This document shows positions 8,043 to 16,592 of a stretch of DNA of 64,000 nt, piece by piece. Made by a program: the position numbers and the translations under genes. The notes beneath the pieces were generated by a model that worked only from the letters and a program-made list of their open reading frames with translations, searched no databases and was not told the origin of the DNA. Every line of letters begins with the position of its first letter. Positions within the stretch are counted from its first letter, which is position 1. This stretch comes from Deltaproteobacteria bacterium. Its GTDB lineage: Bacteria > Desulfobacterota > DSM-4660 > Desulfatiglandales > Desulfatiglandaceae. The stretch is taken from contig JAIPDI010000026.1 of NCBI GenBank assembly GCA_021737785.1, positions 1 to 64,000 on the forward strand, written 5' to 3'.

Positions 8043-9800
8043 ATGCATACGCCCCATCCCATCCGCCCGGAACCGGCGCATCGGACGCCCATCTATGCCC
8101 TCTGCATTTTTCTTGCCCTGGGGGCCTGGATCTTCGCGATCCATTCCGTGCCCGAGGCCCGTGCGGATGCAGACATCACCATCGGTCTGTTGGAAGAACC
8201 CAAGACCCTCAATGTGTGGCTGGCCTCGGATGCCTGGTCCGGCAAGGTCCTCTCCCAGATTTACCAGCCGTTGTACATCCGGGAGCCCAAGGATCTGAAA
8301 CTGGTGCCGTGGCTGGCCGCCGAGGATCCGGTGCTGGACGCGGACGCCCTCACCTATACGGTGAAACTCCGGCCTGCCAAGTGGTCGGACGGTACTGAGC
8401 TGACCTCCGAGGACGTGGCCTTTACGGGCAATCTCATCAGGGAGTTCAGGATTCCCCGATCTGTGTCCAACTGGGATTTCATCAGCAGGATCGAGACCCC
8501 GGACAAACACACCATCCGCTTTCACCTCAGGGAACCCAAGGCCATCTTCCTCTCCAGGACCCTCACCACGCCCATTGTTCAGAAAAAAAAATGGGCGCCC
8601 ATCGCCGAAAATGCAAGAAGGACGGAGAGACCGCTTCTGGCCCTCCTCAGGGAAAAGGTGACCGATCCGGTGAGCAGCGGGCCGTTTGTCCTGAAGGAAT
8701 GGCGCCAGGGGGCCTACCTCTATCTGGACAAAAACCCGCATTTCTTCGGACAGGGGAAAGAAATCTCCGGATATCTCCTGGGGCCCTATATCGACGGCAT
8801 CATATTCAAGTTTTTCGGGACGACGGATGCCGTGATCCTGGCCCTGCTGAAGGGGAGTATCGACATGTTCTGGTGGGGGCTGCAGCCGGGCTATCTGCAG
8901 GACCTGCAGGACGACGAGGATATCAGGGTTTTTACCAATGAGAAAAGCGGACTTTATTATCTGGGATTCAATCTCCGGAAAAAGCCCTTTGACGATATCC
9001 ATTTCAGGAAGGCGGTGGCCCTGTCCACGGACAAGCAGTTCATCACCACCAGGATCCTGCAGGGATACGCCACCAAGGCCGATTCCGTTGTGCCGTCCAG
9101 CAATACTTTCTGGCACAATCCGAACGTGGCCCGATACGGGGAAGGGCTTTCCAGGGATGAGCGCATCGTCAAGGCCTATGAGATCCTAAGCGAGGGCGGA
9201 TACACGTGGAAACGCTCGCCCGTCACCCTGGAGGGGAAGGTGGCCAACGGAGAAGAACTCCGCCTGCCCGACGGCAGCCCTGTGGAGCAATTCACCATCC
9301 TCACCCCGCCTGCGGACTATGATCCCCAGCGGGCCATGTTGGGGATCATGATCCAGGAGTGGCTCAAGATGCTGGGGATGTCCGTGACCTCCAAGCCGAT
9401 GCCGCTGGGGTCCCTTATCCAGCAGGTCAAGGCCCGCCGTCAATTCGATCTCTTTGTGCTGGGCTACGGCAACCTCTCCCTGGATCCGGACTATCTGAGA
9501 AATTTTTTCATCTCCAGGAATAACAAGCCCAACGGTTGGAACACCTGCGGCTACAACAACCTCCGCTTTGACAAAATAGCAGACGCCAGCGCCGGAACCA
9601 TGGATCTGGAGGAGCGGAAACGCCTCATCTGGGAGATGCAGAAGATGATCATGGACGATCTCCCCTGGTACCCCCTGTACAGCCCCAAACTGGCCGAGGC
9701 CGTCCGGACGGACAGGTTCAAAGGCTGGGTCCAGATGGAGGGGGGCATCGGAAACCGGTGGTCGTTCTGCACTCTGAAACCTGTGGGATTGAAGAATTGA
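8043..9800 (+). CDS. ABC transporter substrate-binding protein, family 5 (peptide type)
   Basis: 585 residues from the ATG at 8043, chosen because GGAGGA stands five bases before it; an ATG at 8031 overlaps that site. Residues 17-34 form a signal-peptide core, with cleavage probably after ARA. The rest is a typical DppA/OppA-like protein (SBP family 5), including the YTVKLRPAKWSDGTELTSED and the NFFISRNNKPNGWNTCGYNN-type regions. It would bind peptides or similar solutes in the periplasm. Unusually, no permease or ATPase genes adjoin it, so it either works with a transporter encoded elsewhere or acts as a sensor or chaperone. Confidence 0.9.
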   Translation: MHTPHPIRPEPAHRTPIYALCIFLALGAWIFAIHSVPEARADADITIGLLEEPKTLNVWLASDAWSGKVLSQIYQPLYIREPKDLKLVPWLAAEDPVLDADALTYTVKLRPAKWSDGTELTSEDVAFTGNLIREFRIPRSVSNWDFISRIETPDKHTIRFHLREPKAIFLSRTLTTPIVQKKKWAPIAENARRTERPLLALLREKVTDPVSSGPFVLKEWRQGAYLYLDKNPHFFGQGKEISGYLLGPYIDGIIFKFFGTTDAVILALLKGSIDMFWWGLQPGYLQDLQDDEDIRVFTNEKSGLYYLGFNLRKKPFDDIHFRKAVALSTDKQFITTRILQGYATKADSVVPSSNTFWHNPNVARYGEGLSRDERIVKAYEILSEGGYTWKRSPVTLEGKVANGEELRLPDGSPVEQFTILTPPADYDPQRAMLGIMIQEWLKMLGMSVTSKPMPLGSLIQQVKARRQFDLFVLGYGNLSLDPDYLRNFFISRNNKPNGWNTCGYNNLRFDKIADASAGTMDLEERKRLIWEMQKMIMDDLPWYPLYSPKLAEAVRTDRFKGWVQMEGGIGNRWSFCTLKPVGLKN

Positions 9801-10010
9801 GAATCTTAGGTTGCAACTTCTGCACAATTTACAGGGAAGTTCTGTTGAACCGCAAAGGCGCGAAGAGCGCGAAGAAGTTTTGATTGGTTCGTTCTGATCC
9901 TGTAAGAAAGATTCAGGATCAGAACTGACCAAGCCCTGACGGGCGGTAGTTCGTTATTCGTTAATAGCCTTCAGAAACCTCTCTGTGTCTCCGTGTCTCT
10001 GTGTGAGAAC
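9800..10010 (-). repeat. Intergenic repeat copy A (inverted, interrupted)
   Basis: Reverse-complement copy of the 146-bp repeat found at 10761-10906 and 10947-11092 (words such as CCGCAAAGGCGCGAAGAGCG and CTCTGTGTCTCCGTGTCTCTG). It is interrupted between TTCGTT and GTTCGTT by about 57 bp that contain a perfect 10-bp hairpin, TCTGATCCTG/CAGGATCAGA (9893-9923). Confidence 0.8.
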
Positions 10011-10024
10011 ATGCCGGATACCGG

Positions 10025-10759
10025 TCAGAGGTCAAACGGGATCTCGCGGTTGAGGGCGATCCCCTCGAGATCGATAGACACATCGTACGCCATGATCTCC
10101 ACCCCGTTTTGAAGCGCCCGCCTCAGTTCCTCTCCATATGCCGGATCGATCAGGTCCGCGGGCCGGAACAGACCGGCATCCATCCGCTGGATCAGATAGA
10201 ACATCACCGAACGATCTCCCGAGCGGACCTGGGCCTGGAGTTCCTTGAGGTGCTTGAGCCCCCTCGAGGTCACCGCATCCGGAAAAGAGGCCACGCCGTC
10301 CGTTACCAGGGTGCAGTTTTTCACCTCCACAAAACACCGCATGGAACCCTTTTCCAGCAGGAGGTCGATACGGGAATTGGTGCCGTACGCCACCTCGGAT
10401 CGGACCCGTTCATACCCGGTCAGCCCCTGTACGCGGCCCGATAGGATGGCGGCCCTGACCAGCCGGTTCGGGATCATGGTATTGGTGCCCACCAGGGAGG
10501 TGGGCATCTGGATCAGCTCCCAGGTATACCGGAGCCGTCGCTTGGGCGTGTTGTGCCGGGACAGATAGACGGTCCGGCCCGGTTCGGAACAGGCCAGCAT
10601 GCTCCCGGAATTGGGGCAGTGGGCCACCACCACATGCCCGTTTCTAAGCCTCACGTCCGCAAGAAAGCGTTTGTATCTCCGGATGAGGGTCCCCTGAACA
10701 AGACACGGCCAGGCCAACCGGCCGGACCCCGGGGGGTGCTGGGGGGTTTCAGATGCCAT
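10025..10759 (-). CDS. sfsA: SfsA family protein (sugar fermentation stimulation protein A)
   Basis: 244 residues from the ATG at 10759, matching the usual SfsA length. It has an N-terminal OB-like region with GHVVVAHCPNSGSM and a C-terminal restriction-endonuclease-like part with SRIDLLLE, CFVEVKNCTLV and FPDAVTSRGLKHLKEL. In E. coli SfsA is a DNA-binding protein linked to maltose use; nuclease-like function is suggested by fold only. The start codon is immediately adjacent to repeat copy B and the stop is 15 bp from copy A, so its upstream signals lie inside the repeat. A longer reading frame to 10822 simply translates the repeat. Confidence 0.9.
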   Translation of the reverse strand: MASETPQHPPGSGRLAWPCLVQGTLIRRYKRFLADVRLRNGHVVVAHCPNSGSMLACSEPGRTVYLSRHNTPKRRLRYTWELIQMPTSLVGTNTMIPNRLVRAAILSGRVQGLTGYERVRSEVAYGTNSRIDLLLEKGSMRCFVEVKNCTLVTDGVASFPDAVTSRGLKHLKELQAQVRSGDRSVMFYLIQRMDAGLFRPADLIDPAYGEELRRALQNGVEIMAYDVSIDLEGIALNREIPFDL

Positions 10760-10760
10760 T

Positions 10761-10906
10761 CTCACACAGAGCCACTGAGACACAGAGAGATTTTTGAAGG
10801 CTATTAACGAACAACGAACCAATCAAAACTTCTTCGCGCTCTTTGCGCCTTTGCGGTTCAATAGAACTTCTCTGCAGGGTGCAGAGAAGCTACAAGCAAA
10901 GATTCT
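10761..10906 (+). repeat. 146-bp intergenic repeat copy B
   Basis: Starts CTCACACAGAGCCACTGAGA and ends AAGCAAAGATTCT. It is nearly identical to copy C at 10947-11092, with copy A at 9800-10010 in the opposite orientation. Confidence 0.9.
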
Positions 10907-10946
10907 GAGGCGACCTGACGGCCGCAACCGATCCCGCCAGGCGGGA

Positions 10947-11092
10947 CTCACACAGAGCCACGGAGACACAGAGAGATTTTTGAATCCTATTAACGAATAA
11001 CGAACCCATCAAAACTTCTTCGCGTTCTTGGCGCCTTTGCGGTTCAATAGAACTTCTCTGCAGGGTGCAGAGAAGCTACAATCAAAGATTCT
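10947..11092 (+). repeat. 146-bp intergenic repeat copy C
   Basis: Direct repeat of copy B with about 40 bp of unique DNA between them. Its last bases run into the proC stop codon (11091-11093). Confidence 0.9.
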
Positions 11093-11909
11093 AATCCTTC
11101 TTTCCCAGTTCCCGTGACCGGGCCCATGCAGCGTTTACCGCCGCTGTGATCATCTCTTTCAGGCCCTTCTCCTCCAGCACGGCCAGGCCCGCGGCGGTGG
11201 TTCCGCCCGGGGAGGTCACCTTCCGGCGCAATTCAGAGAGGGAGTCGTCCGAGGTCTTTGCCAGATGGGCCGCACCCAGGAAGGTCTGGACCACCAGCTC
11301 GAGCGCCGTCTCCTCCTCCAGGCCGAGACCCGCTCCCGCCTCGACCATGCACTCCATGATCCTGAAGACATATCCCGGGCCGCTCCCTGACAGGGCCGTG
11401 ACCGCATCCATCAGGGTCTCTTTGACCTCAACGGTCTCACCCACGGCCTCGAAGATACGCCTGGCCGCCTCCATGTGGGCCGGCGTGGCCAGGTCCCCCG
11501 CGGCCAGGGCGCTGACCCCCTTCCGGACAAGGGCCGGCGTGTTGGGCATGACCCGGACCATGGGGATATCTCTTTCGATGGTGTCGCGGATCATTCGGAG
11601 CGGGATCCCCGCGGCAATGGAAATGAGGAGATGCTGATCAATAATGGCCCCTTTCATCTCCTTCAGGGCCGCCTGCATATGCTGGGGCTTTACGGAAAGC
11701 ACCACAATGGCGCTCTCCGACGTCACCCTGAGATTGGAGGGATGGCATGTTATGCCGAAATCCGCTGATATCCTCTCCAGGGCCTTTTCGTCCTTATCGG
11801 CCGCCAGAAGATGGTCCCTGTCGTAAACACCACTTTCAATGAGCCCCTTGATCAGGGCGGTTGCCATATTGCCGGCGCCGATAAAGCCCAGCGTTTGATG
11901 GTCTGACAT
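11091..11909 (-). CDS. proC: Pyrroline-5-carboxylate reductase
   Basis: 272 residues. Catalyses the last step of proline synthesis, NAD(P)H reduction of 1-pyrroline-5-carboxylate, in the cytoplasm. The N-terminal dinucleotide-binding motif GFIGAGNMA (about residues 8-16), the RVMPNTPA motif and the C-terminal DAVTALSGSGPGYVF dimerisation and substrate region are all present, and the length is normal. It stands alone; the other proline genes are not nearby. The stop codon touches repeat copy C. Confidence 0.96.
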   Translation of the reverse strand: MSDHQTLGFIGAGNMATALIKGLIESGVYDRDHLLAADKDEKALERISADFGITCHPSNLRVTSESAIVVLSVKPQHMQAALKEMKGAIIDQHLLISIAAGIPLRMIRDTIERDIPMVRVMPNTPALVRKGVSALAAGDLATPAHMEAARRIFEAVGETVEVKETLMDAVTALSGSGPGYVFRIMECMVEAGAGLGLEEETALELVVQTFLGAAHLAKTSDDSLSELRRKVTSPGGTTAAGLAVLEEKGLKEMITAAVNAAWARSRELGKKD

Positions 11910-12082
11910 GATATTACCTCGTGAAAATCTGGTTGCCGGTTGCTGGTCGGAGCATAGCGGAGATCCCGCAGCAGGTTGCCGGATGCCTGATACAGGGCAG
12001 AAGCATTTTGCACGACGTCCGGACCTGCTTACCTTTCAGCTTTGAGCTTTCAGCCGCTTTTGCCTCGCGCGGGCCTCGCACC

Positions 12083-12388
12083 TCACGTCTCATGCCTGGC
12101 GCCTTCAATCCTATATGTGGGGCTTTCGACATGCGTCTCCCGGCATTTCGGGCAGCGACCCGGACGGGTAAACCGCTTTCGGCCTTCGAAGACGAACCCG
12201 CATTTCAGGCACCGGGGGGGTTCCATCACCAGTTTTTTCCCCTGGGATATTGCAGAGCGTGCAATATGGGGGAGATGCTCATAGACCTCCTTCTCGCTGA
12301 TTCCCACTTCCTGGGAAAGATCGATGGCCGTCATTGTTGTCCCGGACAGGGCCTCCATCAGCTGCTGTCGAATGGTCTTCATCTCCAT
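12083..12388 (-). CDS. Small HTH plus zinc-ribbon transcriptional regulator (COG3357-like)
   Basis: 101 residues. A winged-helix-like N-terminal half (about residues 5-45, with MTAIDLSQEVGISEKEVYEHL) is followed by a zinc ribbon with C60-x2-C63 and C79-x2-C82. This domain order matches COG3357 predicted regulators, which are commoner in archaea and some anaerobic bacteria. It lies divergently upstream of fhs, about 320 bp away, so regulation of fhs or of itself is possible but not shown by any visible operator. Confidence 0.75.
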   Translation of the reverse strand: MEMKTIRQQLMEALSGTTMTAIDLSQEVGISEKEVYEHLPHIARSAISQGKKLVMEPPRCLKCGFVFEGRKRFTRPGRCPKCRETHVESPTYRIEGARHET

Positions 12389-12704
12389 ATTTCACCCCCC
12401 GGCAATGACCGGCGTCATTTCTGTTCTTGAGCGGCCCCAATGCGCCTCCCGGCGAACAGGAAGCCCCAAAAGAGGCTGAATACTGCCGGTCCGATGCGGG
12501 CGCTTTCAGAGATAATACCCGGCAGACCTGTTCCAGGCAAGAGAAAGTTCAAAATTTCACAAGATTGCTTGACGGCCTATTTTTTTTATGATAGGGAGGG
12601 CATTCATCTGAAATAGTGGCGGAAAAAGGTCTTTTTATATCAACATGGGGAGGAACGGGTTTCCGAACCAAAACACATCATTTCATTTAAGGAGGATGAA
12701 CACC
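12389..12704. other. Divergent intergenic region upstream of fhs
   Basis: 316 bp between the small HTH regulator and fhs. There is an AT-rich T-tract (about 12575-12590) but no convincing spaced promoter or operator that I can defend. The fhs ribosome-binding site AAGGAGG is at 12689-12695. Confidence 0.4.
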
Positions 12705-14468
12705 ATGGCTTACAATGCAGTAGAGATGGCGGACTGGCAGATCTCCGAGGCCGCAGAAAAAAACATGCCGACGCCCGATGAGTGGAGAGAAAAGCTGGGT
12801 CTGGAAAAGGATGAGATACTCCCGATGGGGAGGCTGGCCAAGCTTGATTTTCTTAAGATCAATGAAAGGTTAAAGAACAAACCGGACGGAAAATACATCG
12901 AGGTGACGGCCATTACCCCGACCCCCCTTGGGGAAGGCAAGAGCACCACCTCCTGCGGCCTTATGGAAGGGCTGGGAAAACGCGGCGTAAGCGTCGGCGG
13001 CGCCCTCAGACAGCCTTCGGGCGGCCCCACCATGAATGTCAAGGGAACAGCGGCCGGCGGCGGCAACTCCCTTCTGATCCCGATGACCGAGTTCTCCCTG
13101 GGACTCACCGGCGACATCAACGACATCATGAATGCCCACAACCTGGCCATGGTGGCCATGACCTCCCGCATGCAGCACGAGCGCAACTACAATGACGAAC
13201 AGCTCAAACGGCTCACCGGCATGCGCCGCCTCGACATCGATCCCACCCGGGTGGAACTGGGCTGGATCATGGACTTCTGCGCCCAGTCCCTCAGAAACAT
13301 CGTTATCGGGCTGGGGGGCCGCATGGACGGATTCACCATGCAGTCCAAATTCGGCATCGCCGTCGGTTCCGAGTGCATGGCCATTCTGGCCGTTATCCGG
13401 GACCTGGCAGACCTGAAGGAGCGGCTCAACAACATCACCGTGGCCTTTGACAAGTCCGGCAAGCCGGTGACCACCGGTGATCTGGAAGTCGGAAACGCCA
13501 TGACCGCGTTCATGCGGAACACCATCAACCCGACCTTGATGTGCACCGCCGAATACAACCCCTGCATGGTGCATGCCGGCCCCTTTGCCAACATCGCTGT
13601 GGGCCAGTCCTCCATTATCGCGGACAGGGTGGGGCTCAAGCTGTTCGACTACCATGTGACCGAGAGCGGATTTGCCGCGGATATCGGTTTTGAGAAATTC
13701 TGGAACGTGAAGTGCCGGTTCAGCGGGCTGAAACCCCATGTCTCGGTTCTGACCAGCACCATCCGGGCCCTCAAGATGCACGGCGGCGGCCCCAAGGTCG
13801 TGGCAGGCATTGCCCTTCCCGAAGAATATACCAAGGAAAATCTGGAACTGGTGGAAAAGGGCTGTGAAAACATGGTGCACATGATCGGCGTCATCCGCAA
13901 GGCCGGGATCAATCCGGTGGTCTGCATCAACCGGTTTTATACGGATACGGATGCCGAATGCGCCGTCGTACGGAAGGCGGCAGAGGCGGCAGGGGCCCGC
14001 TGTGCCGAATCCAAGCACTGGGAAAAGGGCGGCGACGGCGCACTGGAATTTGCCGATGCGGTGATCGACGCCTGTAACGAGGAAAACGATTTCAACTTCC
14101 TCTATCCCCTGGAGATGAAGCTGCGTGACCGGGTCGACCTGATCGCCAAAGAGGTCTACGGTGCGGACGGCGTTTCCTGGAGCCCGGAGGCCGAGACCAA
14201 GGCCAAGATGCTGGAGAACGATCCCAAGTATGCGGATTTCGCCACCATGATGGTCAAGACCCACCTCAGCCTTACCCACGATCCCGTAGTCAAGGGCGTT
14301 CCCAAGGGATGGACCCTCCCGATCCGCGACGTGTTGATCTACTCCGGCGCCAAGTTCCTCTGCCCGTGTGCAGGGACCATCAGCCTGATGCCGGGCACCG
14401 GATCCAACCCCGCTTTCAGGCGCGTGGATGTGGATGTGAACACCGGCAAGGTGAGCGGACTGTTCTAA
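12705..14468 (+). CDS. fhs: Formate-tetrahydrofolate ligase
   Basis: 587 residues. ATP-dependent formation of 10-formyl-tetrahydrofolate from formate, the entry step of the methyl branch of the Wood-Ljungdahl pathway and a general C1 source. The start is fixed by AAGGAGG nine bases upstream of ATGGCTTACAAT. The P-loop [10 protein letters not shown] is clear, followed by [34 protein letters not shown], and the C-terminal [20 protein letters not shown]. It is monofunctional and followed by a strong terminator, so it is a single-gene unit. Its presence fits a sulfate reducer or acetogen-like anaerobe. Confidence 0.97.
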   Translation: MAYNAVEMADWQISEAAEKNMPTPDEWREKLGLEKDEILPMGRLAKLDFLKINERLKNKPDGKYIEVTAITPTPLGEGKSTTSCGLMEGLGKRGVSVGGALRQPSGGPTMNVKGTAAGGGNSLLIPMTEFSLGLTGDINDIMNAHNLAMVAMTSRMQHERNYNDEQLKRLTGMRRLDIDPTRVELGWIMDFCAQSLRNIVIGLGGRMDGFTMQSKFGIAVGSECMAILAVIRDLADLKERLNNITVAFDKSGKPVTTGDLEVGNAMTAFMRNTINPTLMCTAEYNPCMVHAGPFANIAVGQSSIIADRVGLKLFDYHVTESGFAADIGFEKFWNVKCRFSGLKPHVSVLTSTIRALKMHGGGPKVVAGIALPEEYTKENLELVEKGCENMVHMIGVIRKAGINPVVCINRFYTDTDAECAVVRKAAEAAGARCAESKHWEKGGDGALEFADAVIDACNEENDFNFLYPLEMKLRDRVDLIAKEVYGADGVSWSPEAETKAKMLENDPKYADFATMMVKTHLSLTHDPVVKGVPKGWTLPIRDVLIYSGAKFLCPCAGTISLMPGTGSNPAFRRVDVDVNTGKVSGLF

Positions 14469-14495
14469 ACAACATCATTGAACCATAAATAAAAA

Positions 14496-14529
14496 GGGGA
14501 GGCCTCCAATGTGAGGCCTCCCTTTTTTT
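14496..14529 (+). terminator. Rho-independent terminator of fhs
   Basis: Perfect 10-bp stem GGGAGGCCTC/GAGGCCTCCC with a six-base loop, followed by seven Ts, about 28 bp after the fhs stop codon. Confidence 0.92.
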
Positions 14530-14612
14530 GTGCCTGGCGGTTATCCCTTTGTGTCTCCGCCGGTCTTCGGTATTGCATCCGATCCTTTTTCCGCCTGAGG
14601 GGCAGTCATGAT

Positions 14613-16028
14613 CTATGGATATCCGTTTACGCATCCCATATAGGCGTCCTTGGACATGTTTCCGATGGCGCACCAGTATGCCGGCCAGTTGATATCGGTG
14701 ATGGGATTTCCCGCATCATGGCCTGAATAGTAGAACCGGCGGTAATTCATCCTCCGGGCCTCACTGACGGCCAGTTCCGGCACCAGTCGAATGAGGGCCG
14801 GGTTCAGCGGGCCGCCGAGACCGTATGCAGAGGAGAAGGCATAGTAGGTCTGAAAGGTCCCGTCCGGGATTTCAAGGGGATAGACGACCGATTGATAATC
14901 CTGAAGCGCCCAGTCTGCGGTGGAGAGGGTGAAGGCCTTGAACCCGGGGCTGTTTCCGAACTGGGGGCTCACGGCCGGAGAGATCAGGATGGGTTCCGAC
15001 GCGTCGCCGTCCCCATAAAACATGATTCGGTATTCGTCCATGTGCGTGTGCCCGGCGAAACAGGCCTCGATCATCTCTTCATAAGGCCGGATGATCTCCA
15101 GGAAACGCTCCTGATACTCGGTTTTCCACAACATGCGCGCATCAGAGATGCGGCCGGTGTCATCCATATAGCCGGATACGGTGGCGAATACATCCGCCCC
15201 GGGCGGCACATGCATGAGGATCCAGACCCTTTTCCCCTGGGCCCCGGCATGGGACAGGGTCTGCTCCAGCCAGTCCAGTTGTCTCATGGGCGCGTCCGCG
15301 GCCCCGTCCGAAGACCAGTGCACCGAAAAGAGCACGGTGCTGAGGCATATAAAGAGGACATGCGATCGGGAAGGCTGGGCCGTGTAGTACCCGCCCGCGG
15401 CGTAGGTCCTGTGAAAGGTTTCCGGATCCGCCCCGCCCAGAAGCAGTGTGGAATAGAACAGATCCGAGGTGTCGGCGAGAAACTCTCCTCCGGGGGTCAG
15501 ACGGTAATCCCCGGCATAGGCGTCATTATTGCCCAGCACAAACACTACCGGTGTTCCGGAGAGGTGCTCGCGGACCTGACCGGCAAAAAATGCGCAGGTC
15601 TTGTGGGCAAAGGACCTCACCGCGGCTTCGTCCTCCTCACCGTATAGCCGGAAAAAGGTCTCCCGGAACTTGTGTGACAGGATATCGCCCGGAAAGAGAA
15701 CCAGCGGAGACGATACAGACGCCTTCCGAACCGCCTGCAACATTCGCTCGAAAAGGGGATAATTGGTCTCTTTGCCCCACGACTGGGGCTCGGTGATGCT
15801 GGAGCCTTTGAAAATTCCGGCCCAGAGATCCGGAGAGGCATCCACCAGATCCCGGAAGATCTCCGGATCGTAGAAAGGCGTGAAGTGGACGTCCGAGAAA
15901 ACCACAATGGGTGCAGCGGCCTCGGGGGCGGCGGAATCATCGGCGCATCCGGCACACCAAAAGGCGATGATGCACAGGCACAAGATTAATAGGCGGCCTG
16001 ATCGGGACCGCTGGAACAGATCGTTCAT
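14613..16028 (-). CDS. Exported metallophosphoesterase (acid sphingomyelinase-like)
   Basis: 471 residues from the ATG at 16028, which has an AGGAGC ribosome-binding site. A hydrophobic N-terminus (residues 12-27) ends at C28 in CAGC, a plausible but imperfect lipobox. The calcineurin-like metal motifs appear in order: FSDVHF (D46, H48), FPGDILSH, LGNNDAY, LMHVPPG and FAGHTHMDEY. The layout with a long C-terminal region resembles acid sphingomyelinase-like phosphodiesterases. It would hydrolyse a phosphodiester in the envelope; the substrate is unknown. It lies 96 bp downstream of the V-ATPase operon, same strand, and may be read through from it. Confidence 0.85.
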   Translation of the reverse strand: MNDLFQRSRSGRLLILCLCIIAFWCAGCADDSAAPEAAAPIVVFSDVHFTPFYDPEIFRDLVDASPDLWAGIFKGSSITEPQSWGKETNYPLFERMLQAVRKASVSSPLVLFPGDILSHKFRETFFRLYGEEDEAAVRSFAHKTCAFFAGQVREHLSGTPVVFVLGNNDAYAGDYRLTPGGEFLADTSDLFYSTLLLGGADPETFHRTYAAGGYYTAQPSRSHVLFICLSTVLFSVHWSSDGAADAPMRQLDWLEQTLSHAGAQGKRVWILMHVPPGADVFATVSGYMDDTGRISDARMLWKTEYQERFLEIIRPYEEMIEACFAGHTHMDEYRIMFYGDGDASEPILISPAVSPQFGNSPGFKAFTLSTADWALQDYQSVVYPLEIPDGTFQTYYAFSSAYGLGGPLNPALIRLVPELAVSEARRMNYRRFYYSGHDAGNPITDINWPAYWCAIGNMSKDAYMGCVNGYP

Positions 16029-16124
16029 CTTTATGCTCCTTTCAGGAACCGGATATGCCTTCCGCCGCGGATGGCCGGGATTCCGGACCCACACCTCATC
16101 CCGGCAAACAGGTGAAAAAGGTCT

Positions 16125-16592
16125 CTACGGCAGCACCAGGAGGAGGAATACAAAGCCGAACAGCCCCACCGTCTCCACGATTCCCATGGCGATAATCATA
16201 AAGACCAGCCCCTTTCCCTCCCCCTCGGAAAGGGCGCGGCAGGCCCCTGCCCCGATCAGGCCCTGCATCCATGCGCTGAGCAGCTCGGCCAGGCCGCCGG
16301 CCAGGCCGATGCCGAAAAGGGTGCCCGCATGCCCGACGGTGGCGGGATCGTCTCCGATCACCAGGGGGGAGATCCCCACCAGCATCAGGATAAACCCGTA
16401 GATGGTTTGAGAAAGCGGCATGCCGATGAGAATGATATAGGAGAAGTTGAGCGGTTTTCCGGCCTGTGCCTCTTTGGCCCATGCCCCGGTGGCCGCCCTT
16501 GCCGCGGCCCCGATCCCCAGGACGCTCCCGGTGGCGGCGCCGGCCAGGACCAGGCCGATGGACATCTGCGCTGCAAATTCAAAAATGGTCAT
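16125..16592 (-). CDS. atpK: V-type ATPase subunit K (membrane rotor ring)
   Basis: 155 residues, four membrane helices formed by two fused hairpins, as in Enterococcus NtpK. The ion-binding carboxylate is E140 in IVETVGLFGF. S61-Q62 in MPLSQTIYGF and Q110 in SAWMQG match the positions of the Na+ ligands T64, Q65 and Q110 of NtpK. The start at 16592 overlaps the stop of subunit I (ATGA), pointing to translational coupling. It is the last gene of the V-ATPase operon. Confidence 0.93.
   Translation of the reverse strand: MTIFEFAAQMSIGLVLAGAATGSVLGIGAAARAATGAWAKEAQAGKPLNFSYIILIGMPLSQTIYGFILMLVGISPLVIGDDPATVGHAGTLFGIGLAGGLAELLSAWMQGLIGAGACRALSEGEGKGLVFMIIAMGIVETVGLFGFVFLLLVLP

Noticed and set aside
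10760-10822. N-terminal extension of SfsA
   Set aside because: It translates the 146-bp repeat; SfsA homologues start near MASETPQ.
12565-12592. TTGACG..TATGAT as a promoter of fhs
   Set aside because: The spacing is only about 12 bp, too short for a sigma70 promoter.
12870-14279. 469-residue open frame opposite fhs
   Set aside because: Histidine- and glycine-rich translation of the complementary strand; fhs is unambiguous.
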